Below are positions 48,785 to 56,437 of a stretch of DNA of 64,000 nt, piece by piece. The first letter of the stretch is position 1; every line of letters begins with the position of its first letter. Source of the stretch: a virus. The DNA lies in the IMG/VR virus record IMGVR_UViG_3300021178_000001, positions 50,256 to 114,255 of that record; one strand, written 5' to 3'. The notes below the pieces were generated by a model. It was not told the origin of the DNA. It did no database searches and saw nothing but the letters and a program-made list of their open reading frames with translations. Made by a program: the position numbers and the translations under genes.

Positions 48785-50203
48785 ATGTCTAATATCATCG
48801 ATCAAGTTGCAAATGACCCGTCCATGACTGGATTTGGCTCTCATTCTGCAGCACAAATGGAAGCTTTGCAAAAAGCTCTCGCAATCTCTCAAAACTACGG
48901 CACGACTGCACCAAATTCCTTGGCTGGTGGTTCTGCTCTCGCAGTCGAAGACCTCGACCGCACCTTGAAACTCGTAACGCACGGACTCGAACACTTGAAG
49001 CTGTGGAAAGACATCATCAAGGAAAAGATTCCTCAAACTGTGCACGAGTTCAACGTTCAGAACTCGTACGGCCAAGAAGTTAGCCCGTTCTTCTCAATGG
49101 GCGGAACTCCTCAGTCGACCGACGCAAACTATGCTCGTGAAGTGATCCAAGTGAAGTATCTCGGAACGCAGGGACAAGTTCAGCACAACTTGACCTTGAT
49201 CCAAGCTGCTCACGGCCCAGTGATCGCTCGCGAAGTGAAGAACAAGACGATCGAACTGTTGGCACGCAACGAGCGCGCGATGTTCGAAGCCGACTCCTCC
49301 ATCAACCCGTTGGAGTACGACGGCATCTTCGCTCAAGTCGCTTTCAAAGAGCAACAAGCAGCGTTTCAGTCGACGGCTTTCGCCGGCTACGACGCAGCTG
49401 GTTCCAGCTCCAGTGTCATCCTAGACATCCGCGGTCAGTTCGACGACGTGGTTGCCGAGCAAATGGCTCTCAAGAACGTGAACAACTTCGGTATGGCCAT
49501 GGACTGCTACCTCGGTACAGACGTCCACTCGAAGTTCTCTCGTGACTTCTACAACAAACAGCGCACGTTGCCGGGTGAGACCCTCACTTCCGGTAACCGC
49601 GTGAAGGAGCACACTGGAACGCTTGACTTCCGGTTCAAGCCCAGTTTGTTCAATCGTCCCAGAATCGCTCCCCTAAGTGTGTCCGTTTCCGCTTCTGCGG
49701 CTCCTACACTCGCCAGCATGCTGACCCCTTCCGACGCTGCTTCCGAGTTTGGTGCTTCCGACGCCGGTACTTACGGCTACAAAGTGTCTCTCGTCTACAT
49801 GGACGGCGAGACTGCTCCTTCGTCTGAAATTTCGGGCGCAGTGGCTGCGGGCGACAAAGTGACGATTCAGATCTCCTACGTGGGAGCTCCTCTCTACGCC
49901 AACATCTTCCGTTCTCCCTTGAACGGTGCCGGCGCTGGTTGGGCATTCATCGGCAGGATCGCTCTGTTGTCCTCTGGCTCGGCAATGAACGTGGACTACA
50001 ACGCTCAACTCCCTGGTTCGGCGAAGGCGTTCTTGCTCATGCACGACAGCGACGCACTGTGTTGGAAACAACTCGGTTCGATGATCAAGTACGACCTCGC
50101 AGTAACTGACACCAGCTACCGCTGGTTGCAGCTGTTGTACGGCACGCCTCTCGTGGCTGCTGCTCGTAAGCAGACCATCGCAGAGAACTTGATCGTTTCA
50201 TAA
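48785..50203 (+). CDS. Major capsid protein
   Basis: 472 residues with the codon use of a highly expressed gene. ELLARNERAMFEADSSINPL and the MALKNVNNFGMAMDCYLGTD region are typical of HK97-fold capsid proteins in large phages. Residues near 295-420 (YKVSLVYMDGETAPSSE, then APLYANIFRSP) look like an Ig/FN3-type beta domain inserted in the shell protein. The terminal DTSYRWLQLLYGTP is common in this group. It is followed by a strong terminator. Confidence 0.8.
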   Translation: MSNIIDQVANDPSMTGFGSHSAAQMEALQKALAISQNYGTTAPNSLAGGSALAVEDLDRTLKLVTHGLEHLKLWKDIIKEKIPQTVHEFNVQNSYGQEVSPFFSMGGTPQSTDANYAREVIQVKYLGTQGQVQHNLTLIQAAHGPVIAREVKNKTIELLARNERAMFEADSSINPLEYDGIFAQVAFKEQQAAFQSTAFAGYDAAGSSSSVILDIRGQFDDVVAEQMALKNVNNFGMAMDCYLGTDVHSKFSRDFYNKQRTLPGETLTSGNRVKEHTGTLDFRFKPSLFNRPRIAPLSVSVSASAAPTLASMLTPSDAASEFGASDAGTYGYKVSLVYMDGETAPSSEISGAVAAGDKVTIQISYVGAPLYANIFRSPLNGAGAGWAFIGRIALLSSGSAMNVDYNAQLPGSAKAFLLMHDSDALCWKQLGSMIKYDLAVTDTSYRWLQLLYGTPLVAAARKQTIAENLIVS

Positions 50204-50230
50204 GTTCTTCGATTAGTCGCAATGACTAAA

Positions 50231-50269
50231 AAAAGGCTGAGTCCGAAAGGATTCAGCCTTTTCTTTTTT
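50231..50269 (+). terminator. Rho-independent terminator after major capsid gene
   Basis: AAAAGGCTGAGTCC (50231-50244), loop GAAA, and GGATTCAGCCTTTT (50249-50262) form a 14-pair stem (one G-T pair) with a following T run. Confidence 0.9.
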
Positions 50270-50293
50270 GTTCCAAGTTGGAAGCAATTAGCA

Positions 50294-50299
50294 TATAAT
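50294..50299 (+). promoter_or_regulatory. -10 promoter element (CATATAAT), leaderless start likely
   Basis: TATAAT ends six bases before the ATG at 50306, directly after the capsid terminator. Confidence 0.5.
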
Positions 50300-50305
50300 A
50301 GATAG

Positions 50306-51409
50306 ATGAACACTAAATGTTGGAATTGTAAAATAGAAATCTCTTCAAAAGCTAAGACTTGCGATAATTCAAAGTGTAAGTCAGCTTGGAAAATGGAGAG
50401 GAATAAACAATTTGATCCGGTCGGGAAGCTTTGTTCTAAGTGTGGACAAGCTTTCACAACTGTAGATCGCAGAAATAATTTCTGTTCTTCAAAGTGCAAA
50501 GCTTTCAGCGCTAATAAAACAAAATTAGAAAAATACGGCACTCTGAGTTTAGAATCTAGAGAATCCGTGGCGCGCCGCGTCGAAAAGTCAAAGAAAGAAA
50601 AAGTTCTGTGCTCAATCGACGGGTGCAAAAACTATAGTAGAAACAGGAAGATGTGCGCCGCTCACTACATAAAAAATTACTATTTAAAGACTCCTGAAGG
50701 AATAGAGACCTATAGACTCAACAATCAAAAAAGAAGGCACGCCGATCGGGAAACTAAGGTGTTACTCAAGTGTGAACTACAGTTCTTGAGAAAACTTCAG
50801 ACTGAGTGCGCCAAGTGTGGAAAAAATGGAGACTTAACTATAGATCACCACGTGCCGCTGTCAAGAGGCGGCCGCCTGTGTGTAGATAACGTAGTTCTTC
50901 TGTGTCAGTCGTGCAACAGCAAGAAGCATGGAAAGTTACCAGAAGAATTTTATACGACGAACGAACTTAGCTTGATAAGTGAACGTTTTAAATTTATCGC
51001 CGATTATAAAAATAGTTTGCCTATCGTCTATTTCTTATTTGGATGCTTCGGTGTAGGAAAGTCTTGGGTCGGCGACCAGTTGACCGACCAATTCTTTGTG
51101 GTTGACTACGACGATCATAGGTTCAAATCTATCGAAATCATTGATGCTTTACCCAAGACCAAACCGATTATATTCATGAGTTCTATCGGAATCACGGCAT
51201 TTATGAACAAACACGGTATGAAGTACAACATAATTCCAGTGGCTATAATAGAAGACTTGGCTACAATAGACGCTAGACTAAAGATGCGCGGAGGATCCAT
51301 GACCGAGAGCGTGAAGCGTCGATTCGATAGGGTTTCGTCAATAGCTAGTAGGTACGCGCAAGTAGCTGGTAACTCCGTACAGATACTAGAGTATTTTAAT
51401 AACCTCTAA
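50306..51409 (+). CDS. Fusion: zinc fingers, HNH endonuclease and P-loop kinase-like domain
   Basis: 367 residues in three parts. Residues 1-110 contain several zinc-finger-like Cys motifs (CWNCKIEIS, CSKCGQAF, FCSSKCKAF, CSIDGC). Residues 165-225 are an HNH nuclease: CAKCGKNGDLTIDHHVPLS then LLCQSCNSKKHG. Residues 235-360 form a P-loop domain with Walker A FGCFGVGKSW (about 245-254) and ARLKMRGGSMTESVKRRFDR, a lid-like segment seen in nucleotide kinases. It lies after the capsid terminator with its own promoter. A homing gene that picked up a kinase domain is one reading. Confidence 0.7.
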   Translation: MNTKCWNCKIEISSKAKTCDNSKCKSAWKMERNKQFDPVGKLCSKCGQAFTTVDRRNNFCSSKCKAFSANKTKLEKYGTLSLESRESVARRVEKSKKEKVLCSIDGCKNYSRNRKMCAAHYIKNYYLKTPEGIETYRLNNQKRRHADRETKVLLKCELQFLRKLQTECAKCGKNGDLTIDHHVPLSRGGRLCVDNVVLLCQSCNSKKHGKLPEEFYTTNELSLISERFKFIADYKNSLPIVYFLFGCFGVGKSWVGDQLTDQFFVVDYDDHRFKSIEIIDALPKTKPIIFMSSIGITAFMNKHGMKYNIIPVAIIEDLATIDARLKMRGGSMTESVKRRFDRVSSIASRYAQVAGNSVQILEYFNNL

Positions 51410-51414
51410 GGTGT

Positions 51415-51687
51415 TCACTTCTTCTTCTTCTTGAATATGTTACCCACTTGCTCGAACTGCTCCATTATGGACTGTTCTTGAGCCACACGGTTGGCTAAGT
51501 CTTGAAACTGTTGAAAACTACACCCCAGAGCCTTCACTTGCTCGACGAGACCGTGTTCGTCCAGCTTCTTCCACATCGGGAGTAGCTCCTTCAACACGGC
51601 GTGTCTAGACATGTTGGGATACCCCTTCGACTCTAAGTGCTCGACCATCACGGATCGGCACTTGTTTATGAGTTCTACGCGGTCCAT
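51415..51687 (-). CDS. Hypothetical helical protein, 90 residues
   Basis: Helical with a Lys-rich end (GNIFKKKKK). It is the last of five coupled minus-strand genes after the ligase. No family recognised. Confidence 0.6.
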   Translation of the reverse strand: MDRVELINKCRSVMVEHLESKGYPNMSRHAVLKELLPMWKKLDEHGLVEQVKALGCSFQQFQDLANRVAQEQSIMEQFEQVGNIFKKKKK

Positions 51688-51938
51688 CAGGTCACGTACT
51701 TGTCTATGTTGTCGATCAAAGTCTGAGATTCATCGTTATTCGAAATTATGGGAGCTCTAAATGCTCTTTCACGTTTTGATACCTGCTCATTCCATAGTTG
51801 TCTGAATTTTTCTACATTTAGATGATTTGCTAAACTATCTTCTTTCAAGACAGCAATACCTCCAATTTGACGGGCGGTCTCTGGAAATGGCAATTCTAGT
51901 ATCTGTTCTTCAGTTAACGTTATAATTTCTAGTTCCAT
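51687..51938 (-). CDS. Hypothetical protein, 83 residues
   Basis: A small acidic alpha/beta protein (ILELPFPETARQIGGIAVLK). It is AT-richer than its neighbours and touches the next gene by one base. No family recognised. Confidence 0.55.
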   Translation of the reverse strand: MELEIITLTEEQILELPFPETARQIGGIAVLKEDSLANHLNVEKFRQLWNEQVSKRERAFRAPIISNNDESQTLIDNIDKYVT

Positions 51939-51945
51939 GCTTCCC

Positions 51946-52191
51946 TCAGTTCAGTTTTATTTCTGGATCGTTCTCTTCAGACTTAACTTTTTCGCGCTCT
52001 CGGTCGGTGAACGCCGCTTCAAACTCCTCGATGTCCGTCACGTCGTCGCATCCGTTCTCGGCGCAAGACTCCCACTCGACGTCGGTCTTGATCTCGAACA
52101 AGATGTCGGACTCCTCGTGGTGTACTAGACGCCGCACGAACGGCATGCCGTCCAACAAGTCCTTTGCTTCCTCGCTCACAGATCGTCCCAT
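51946..52191 (-). CDS. Hypothetical acidic protein, 81 residues
   Basis: Strongly acidic (DVTDIEEFEAAFTDRERE), two Cys, no recognised motif. It overlaps the gene upstream by 16 bases. Confidence 0.55.
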   Translation of the reverse strand: MGRSVSEEAKDLLDGMPFVRRLVHHEESDILFEIKTDVEWESCAENGCDDVTDIEEFEAAFTDREREKVKSEENDPEIKLN

Positions 52192-52364
52192 CTAGTCACT
52201 AAAACCGGATTCTCGATGTCAAACAGCTTCTTCTCAAGCTCGTGGATCTTGACTATGTAATGGAACTCGGCGGTCTCAACCAGTTTGAGTAACTCTTTAC
52301 GGTTTGGAGCTTGAGCCATGTGGGTGTACATGAACTCGGCGACCTGTTCTACGAGGCTCTTCAT
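52176..52364 (-). CDS. Hypothetical helical protein, 62 residues
   Basis: Short helical protein starting four bases inside the end of the ligase gene, thus probably coupled to it. No family recognised. Confidence 0.55.
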   Translation of the reverse strand: MKSLVEQVAEFMYTHMAQAPNRKELLKLVETAEFHYIVKIHELEKKLFDIENPVLVTRWDDL

Positions 52365-53521
52365 AAATCTTCCCTGAAGCGAACTACGCGACCGTGGCGC
52401 GGAACGTGGTTTGCGTTAGTGAACCCCATGAACTGGACTGTCACGACGCGTCCGATTAGCAACTCTTTTTGCTTGAAGTACGTGCGCAGCTCTTCGAGCG
52501 GCGCATTCTTGACCGCCTTGAAAGTCTCTCCGTTGCCGGCGCGACACACGAACATGGCTAGACCCTTAAACTTTCCGGAGCCTTCCGTGACGTCCACGAT
52601 CTCAAACTCGGCGTCGTCGAACTTCTTCATCTTGAGTAGCCCAGAAGAACGTGACGTCGGGTGACTCTTGTACGGAGCGTCGGCGGTGCGAAGCATTAGA
52701 CCCTCGTAACCGTCCGACAGAACCGTGTCAAAGGCTACTTGAACTTCGTCTTCGGAGTCCACCTTCATCGTAGGAACATTGATGAGAACGTCTTCAACTT
52801 CCGACGCACGTAGAGAAAATACGTTGTTTAAACGGAAATTTCGTTCTTTAAAATTTACTTCTTCCGAAGGCATGTCGTAAATATAGTACTGTACCTTCTC
52901 GTGGCCCTCGACCGGAGCCTTGGGTGTTATGAGCTTAGTGATCTGCTCAAAGTTGTGCTTGTACTCGTGGTTGTACAACTCACCGTCGAGGACGGCGTCG
53001 GCTCCGCCAGTCAGTCGCTCTACAGCTCTGCAGACGTGAGGCACCGACAAGATCGGCTTGCGAGTGCGAGACCACAGAGTGCAAACTCCTTTCTTGACCA
53101 CGGCGATGCACCGGTGACCGTCAAACTTGGGTTGTATGAACACGGGATACTCGATTTTGTCGGCTCGATCCTTGAACTTCTGGGCGAGCATGGGGAAGAT
53201 CCCGCCTTGTACCAAGACGTCTACCTCACCGGCTAAAGCGGCTTCCTGGGACTCAACGTAACCCTTCTTTTTCTTCTGGAGTTCCCACTTTGACTGGGCC
53301 TCATTCAAGGCTTGCTGTTTTAGTGAGGTCTCGTTGGCTTTACCGATGTTTTTACCGCCCAGAATGGTCTCTCTAGCTTCTTGCATCTTGCCGCCCACTT
53401 TACCGTACGTAGTCACTACGTCAAAGAACAAGCGATCGACGTTGTTGGGTTCAACTCTTACTTCCCACGACTTGAGACCACCGCCAGAGTTTTTAGCGAA
53501 TAAAATAGGAAAAGTTTGCAT
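52361..53521 (-). CDS. ATP-dependent DNA ligase with N-terminal WGR domain
   Basis: 386 residues. Residues 1-85 match a WGR domain (KSWEVRVEPNNVDRLFFDVV, then TYGKVGGKMQE). The ligase core has the nucleotide-binding Lys132 in QPKFDGHR, motif III VLDGELYNH, EGLMLRTADAPYK and the motif V SGLLKMKKF; the OB domain ends the protein. It seals nicks with ATP during replication and repair. AGGAGG lies five bases before the ATG. WGR domains bind nucleic acid in PARPs and some ligases. Confidence 0.85.
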   Translation of the reverse strand: MQTFPILFAKNSGGGLKSWEVRVEPNNVDRLFFDVVTTYGKVGGKMQEARETILGGKNIGKANETSLKQQALNEAQSKWELQKKKKGYVESQEAALAGEVDVLVQGGIFPMLAQKFKDRADKIEYPVFIQPKFDGHRCIAVVKKGVCTLWSRTRKPILSVPHVCRAVERLTGGADAVLDGELYNHEYKHNFEQITKLITPKAPVEGHEKVQYYIYDMPSEEVNFKERNFRLNNVFSLRASEVEDVLINVPTMKVDSEDEVQVAFDTVLSDGYEGLMLRTADAPYKSHPTSRSSGLLKMKKFDDAEFEIVDVTEGSGKFKGLAMFVCRAGNGETFKAVKNAPLEELRTYFKQKELLIGRVVTVQFMGFTNANHVPRHGRVVRFREDL

Positions 53522-53570
53522 CGAGTCCTCCTAGTGAAATAATAATACGTTCGAGACTAAAAGTAAAACG

Positions 53571-53798
53571 TTAAGCGACTTTACTACGAAATGAAACGCG
53601 TTTTGTAGACCTACGATTCATACTCTTAAAGTCTTGTAAGATTTGAGTCAACTCGTTCACGTCTAGGCAAGCGTAAATCGTCGCGAGTTTAGACATCGCC
53701 TCGATTTGTCCCGTAGACGAGTTTGCGTGAGTGGGAAGAGTCTCGCGCAACTCTTGGATAGCTTTTAGCACTTCGATGTGGTTTTGAAATTTATACAT
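53571..53798 (-). CDS. Hypothetical protein, 75 residues
   Basis: ATG 53798 (MYKFQNHIEVLKAIQEL) is preferred over the frame start at 53858, which lies in the promoter region. Helical with a basic tail (RRSTKRVSFRSKVA). Transcribed divergently from the gene at 53903. Confidence 0.55.
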   Translation of the reverse strand: MYKFQNHIEVLKAIQELRETLPTHANSSTGQIEAMSKLATIYACLDVNELTQILQDFKSMNRRSTKRVSFRSKVA

Positions 53799-53816
53799 GT
53801 TTGGACCCCTCAAGTT

Positions 53817-53825
53817 TGGTATACT
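53817..53825 (+). promoter_or_regulatory. Extended -10 promoter (TGGTATACT)
   Basis: TGG-TATACT in the divergent gap. It would drive the gene at 53903, which has AAGGGG before its ATG. Confidence 0.45.
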
Positions 53826-53902
53826 ACTATTGTAATACGCTACGAACGTGAAGCACAAGACTTATATCATAATAAACTGTAACAAATTCAAGGGGATGTA
53901 TC

Positions 53903-54211
53903 ATGAACGAGCTAGACCAAGAACTAGAAATGACCAAACTAGAGCGTTACCTCAAGCGCGAGGGAAGGCAAGACTTCGTGGACGAGATGCACCGCGCGAG
54001 TCCGGTTCAACTCGATTCTAGGATGCTGGGACTCACCAAACATCGCGAGGAGATCGACACTACTCGCAACAACGACGAGGACCTTAAGAAAGCCAAGAAC
54101 GAAGCCAAAGCCCTCGGAGCAACTTATCGTGAACAAACCAAGATGAACAAGAAACTCACTAGATTGGTGGCTTTGCTGATGGCGGAAAAAGGTGTGCCGC
54201 TGAGCAAGTGA
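53903..54211 (+). CDS. Hypothetical coiled-coil protein, 102 residues
   Basis: Highly charged and helical (NDEDLKKAKNEAKALGATYR). It overlaps the UDG-like gene by four bases. No family recognised. Confidence 0.6.
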   Translation: MNELDQELEMTKLERYLKREGRQDFVDEMHRASPVQLDSRMLGLTKHREEIDTTRNNDEDLKKAKNEAKALGATYREQTKMNKKLTRLVALLMAEKGVPLSK

Positions 54212-54582
54212 GGATAGCGATAGTAGCCAGCAACCCGTCGCACTTGGGACCGAACTCGCCGGCTAAAAAAGTGTTCCAACGATGGATGTTCACGATGGGA
54301 GTAGACGTTCCTTACGTCTTTCTCAACGTGTCCAACTCTGTCACTCCGAACAACAGGCCGCTCAAGAAGTCTGAGTACGAACTAGTTAGACTCAAGAACG
54401 ATCTAAGGTTCTGCAGCAAGTTCTTGGCTCTCGGAAACACGGCTTCGGACGCTCTCACGAGACTCCACGTTTCGCACTTCAAGCTGCCGCACCCGAGTCC
54501 GAAGAACCGCAAGTTGAACGACCATAGTCAGGTCGTCAAACTGTTGGCGGAATGCAAGGTATACTTAGACTACCGCTTCTGA
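54208..54582 (+). CDS. Uracil-DNA-glycosylase-superfamily-like protein
   Basis: 124 residues, GTG start overlapping the previous stop. MRIAIVASNPSHLGPNSPAK near the start and FLALGNTASDALTRL, then FKLPHPSPKNRKLND near 92-106, match the GNxA and HPSPxNR pattern of the UDG superfamily and related small phage proteins. The N-terminal catalytic motif is degenerate (NPSHLGPNS), so activity on uracil is uncertain. It ends 12 bases before the tmRNA. Confidence 0.55.
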   Translation: MRIAIVASNPSHLGPNSPAKKVFQRWMFTMGVDVPYVFLNVSNSVTPNNRPLKKSEYELVRLKNDLRFCSKFLALGNTASDALTRLHVSHFKLPHPSPKNRKLNDHSQVVKLLAECKVYLDYRF

Positions 54583-54588
54583 TACGAT
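54580..54588 (+). promoter_or_regulatory. Extended -10 promoter for tmRNA (TGATACGAT)
   Basis: TGA-TACGAT ends six bases before the predicted first base of mature tmRNA (54595), so the mature 5' end may be the transcript start and need no RNase P cut. No good -35 is seen; the box overlaps the end of the UDG-like gene. Confidence 0.6.
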
Positions 54589-54594
54589 TTCTTT

Positions 54595-55003
54595 GGGTCC
54601 GACAGGTTTCGACTGGGAGCCATGTTCTTTGAAATGCGAGTCTCGGATGGTAGAAGGCCGAGTCATCAAACTACCAATCAATAACTGCCAACGACAACGT
54701 TGTTAGTTTGAATGCTTTCCGCGCTCGCAAGAACGTAGTTAGCCTTCAACACGCCGCCTAATAAGCTGCGCGGAGCCGTCTGAGCTCTGTTAAATAAGAA
54801 AGACAAAACCGAATGCCTCTGAATCGGTAGCTGTAATCAGAAATGTTCTACCAGTAACACAAAGACTGGTTGGTGGAGGTGGCGCAGAGCGAAAGCCGAG
54901 TGTTACCCTAAGTCTTGTCAACTGACTCAAATCGTTGAACACACTCGTAGACTTTCAAGAAGATGCTTTCAGGACCCGGGTTCAAGTCCCGGCGGGTCCA
55001 CCA
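54595..55003 (+). ncRNA. ssrA: Transfer-messenger RNA (tmRNA), one-piece, phage-encoded
   Basis: About 409 bases. The 5' GGGTCCG pairs with 3' CGGGTCC to form a seven-pair acceptor stem with G-U pairs at positions 3 and 4; G3-U70 is the alanine identity element. A-CCA is encoded. The T arm is CCGGG-TTCAAGT-CCCGG, and the conserved GGTTTCGAC follows the 5' strand. Helix P2 pairs about 54625-54641 with 54943-54962. An H-type pseudoknot (CTCGG/CCGAG and GGTAG/CTACC, 54642-54675) lies 11 bases before a GCC resume codon at 54687. The tag frame of 24 codons ends with TAA TAA (54759-54764). It would rescue stalled ribosomes with SmpB and alanyl-tRNA synthetase from the host; no smpB gene is in this window. 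Confidence 0.95.
54687..54764 (+). other. tmRNA tag-peptide reading frame, 24 residues
   Basis: The frame starts GCC AAC GAC and encodes a tag beginning ANDNVVSLNA and ending NVVSLQHAA, followed by two TAA codons. It starts like bacterial tags (AND) and ends in Ala-Ala as expected for protease recognition, but is about twice as long as the common 10-residue type. It contains the five-residue motif NVVSL twice. Confidence 0.85.
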
Positions 55004-55021
55004 TTTTAAGAGGAGAACGAG

Positions 55022-55354
55022 ATGTTCAGTAAAAGATGCGCGTGCGGGATAGCCACCAAGAACTTTCACCGAGACATCGGCGACTTTTACGTGGACGAGT
55101 GCTGTCTCGCAGCCGGCTACGACGAGCTTGGCAAACTCAAGAACCCGACGCCAGAAGTCAAGTCTTCAGTGACCGACAAAGTTTTGAATTTAGTAGGCTT
55201 GGGTCAAACTAATCCAGTAGTACTCAAGCGTCCGGGTCGAGGCAAACTGCGCGACCTCAGAGTCGAAGAGCTGAAGAACTTGGCCAAGACTCAAGGAATC
55301 GTCGGAAACGAAACGATGACCAAAAATCAGCTCATCGAAGCGCTCTTGAAGTGA
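55022..55354 (+). CDS. Hypothetical protein with SAP/Rho-N-like C-terminus
   Basis: 110 residues. The N-terminal half has a Cys pair (RCACG) and ECC. The C-terminal 40 residues (GKLRDLRVEELKNLAKTQGI, ending LIEALLK) resemble a SAP or Rho N-terminal nucleic-acid-binding helix pair. GAGGAG precedes the ATG, 19 bases after the tmRNA end, and it may be co-transcribed with it. A link to tmRNA function is possible but speculative. Confidence 0.55.
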   Translation: MFSKRCACGIATKNFHRDIGDFYVDECCLAAGYDELGKLKNPTPEVKSSVTDKVLNLVGLGQTNPVVLKRPGRGKLRDLRVEELKNLAKTQGIVGNETMTKNQLIEALLK

Positions 55355-55387
55355 ACTACTCCAAAAGTTAAGTTTTTTAATCTCAGA

Positions 55388-55393
55388 TATAAT
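55388..55393 (+). promoter_or_regulatory. -10 promoter element (AGATATAAT)
   Basis: TATAAT-T, 47 bases before the ATG at 55440, in the gap after the SAP-like gene. Confidence 0.5.
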
Positions 55394-55439
55394 TCATACT
55401 GGCGGCTTCAAGGGAAGTTGTGTCAGGTAGGGATTAGAA

Positions 55440-56390
55440 ATGTTTGAGAAAAAATGGGCCGTAGTGCCCGTACAACTCCTCGTCGCTAACGGCACGACCG
55501 ACGGTCAGCTGCAGATCCCCGACGCGTTCAAGCTTCGAGTCAAACAAAAACTCCTTTTAAAATCAAGCACTCAGCCCACCATCCAAGTTCAAGTCAAGCG
55601 AGTCATTTCTTCCACTACACTTTATGTAGGAAGTCCAGACGGAGACATAGACGACCGAACCAACGTCTCGGCTTACCTTGTGGCCAACGGTGCTTCCGTC
55701 TCGAACCTAGATCCAAATCAACCCAGGCCCAAGATAGGTCGCGAGGACTACGACCGAGCGGTGTACGAGGAAGAGCCCGTAGTAGCCGTCCGCACGGTCT
55801 TAGTCAACCGAGGCGGCGAGTTTGTCGGTTCCGACAAGAACTCGCCTTTTTACGTTCAACTGACCGACGGTTCCATAAACATCGAGACCATCAACGCAGA
55901 GCTGAGAGTTCAACTCTCGGCTAAAGACAACGACCCGACGGCCGGAGACGTCCACTCGTCGGTTCGGATCGGAGACGGAACTAACGAATTGGTCGTCAAC
56001 GCGGACGGTTCCTTCAACGTAAACGTGGTCAACGAGACTCCTTCGAGCGAGAAACTGATCCTAGTGTACAACGAGGACCCGAGCGTCGTGACCGGGGTTT
56101 CGTCGGACTTGGTGACTTATACTGTCCCAGTAGGCAAAAAAGGGTTGCTGATCCGAGCCGCCGTTTCGGGCGAAAACATAGCCACTTTCACTATTTTAGT
56201 CAACTCCATCATAGTGGGCACGCGTCGCACTTACTTCGGAGGCGACTTAGGCACGGAGTTCGTTTACGGCACGGGCGGAAGTTCTGGACTCGAACTAATT
56301 GCCGGAGACACCGTGCTGATCCGCGTGATTCACTACCGACCCGCCACGGCGCCGTTCGAGGGTGAGATTCAAATAATTGAAATCACTTGA
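55440..56390 (+). CDS. Virion structural protein, beta-rich
   Basis: 316 residues, beta-rich throughout (TIQVQVKRVISSTTLYVGS, then YNEDPSVVTGVSSDLVTYTV). Segments resemble virion proteins in large phages. It starts a run of structural genes that continues to 61255. Exact role unknown. Confidence 0.6.
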   Translation: MFEKKWAVVPVQLLVANGTTDGQLQIPDAFKLRVKQKLLLKSSTQPTIQVQVKRVISSTTLYVGSPDGDIDDRTNVSAYLVANGASVSNLDPNQPRPKIGREDYDRAVYEEEPVVAVRTVLVNRGGEFVGSDKNSPFYVQLTDGSINIETINAELRVQLSAKDNDPTAGDVHSSVRIGDGTNELVVNADGSFNVNVVNETPSSEKLILVYNEDPSVVTGVSSDLVTYTVPVGKKGLLIRAAVSGENIATFTILVNSIIVGTRRTYFGGDLGTEFVYGTGGSSGLELIAGDTVLIRVIHYRPATAPFEGEIQIIEIT

Positions 56391-56415
56391 TAAAATAGGA
56401 ACTACAGTCAACGGA

Positions 56416-56421
56416 TATAAT
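56416..56421 (+). promoter_or_regulatory. -10 promoter element (GGATATAAT)
   Basis: TATAAT overlaps an ATG at 56420, which therefore cannot be the start in this transcript; it lies 16 bases before ATG 56438. Confidence 0.45.
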
Positions 56422-56437
56422 GTATGAAGAGAAAACT

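Noticed and set aside
54595-55003. Two separate tRNA-like genes
   Set aside because: The T arm and acceptor 3' strand at 54970-55003 have no adjacent D arm or anticodon arm. Their acceptor partner is 400 bases upstream, which fits tmRNA only. I found no convincing tRNA elsewhere.
56420-56437. ATG 56420 as the start of the coiled-coil gene
   Set aside because: It lies within the TATAAT box at 56416-56421 and so upstream of the expected transcript start. ATG 56438 is preferred.
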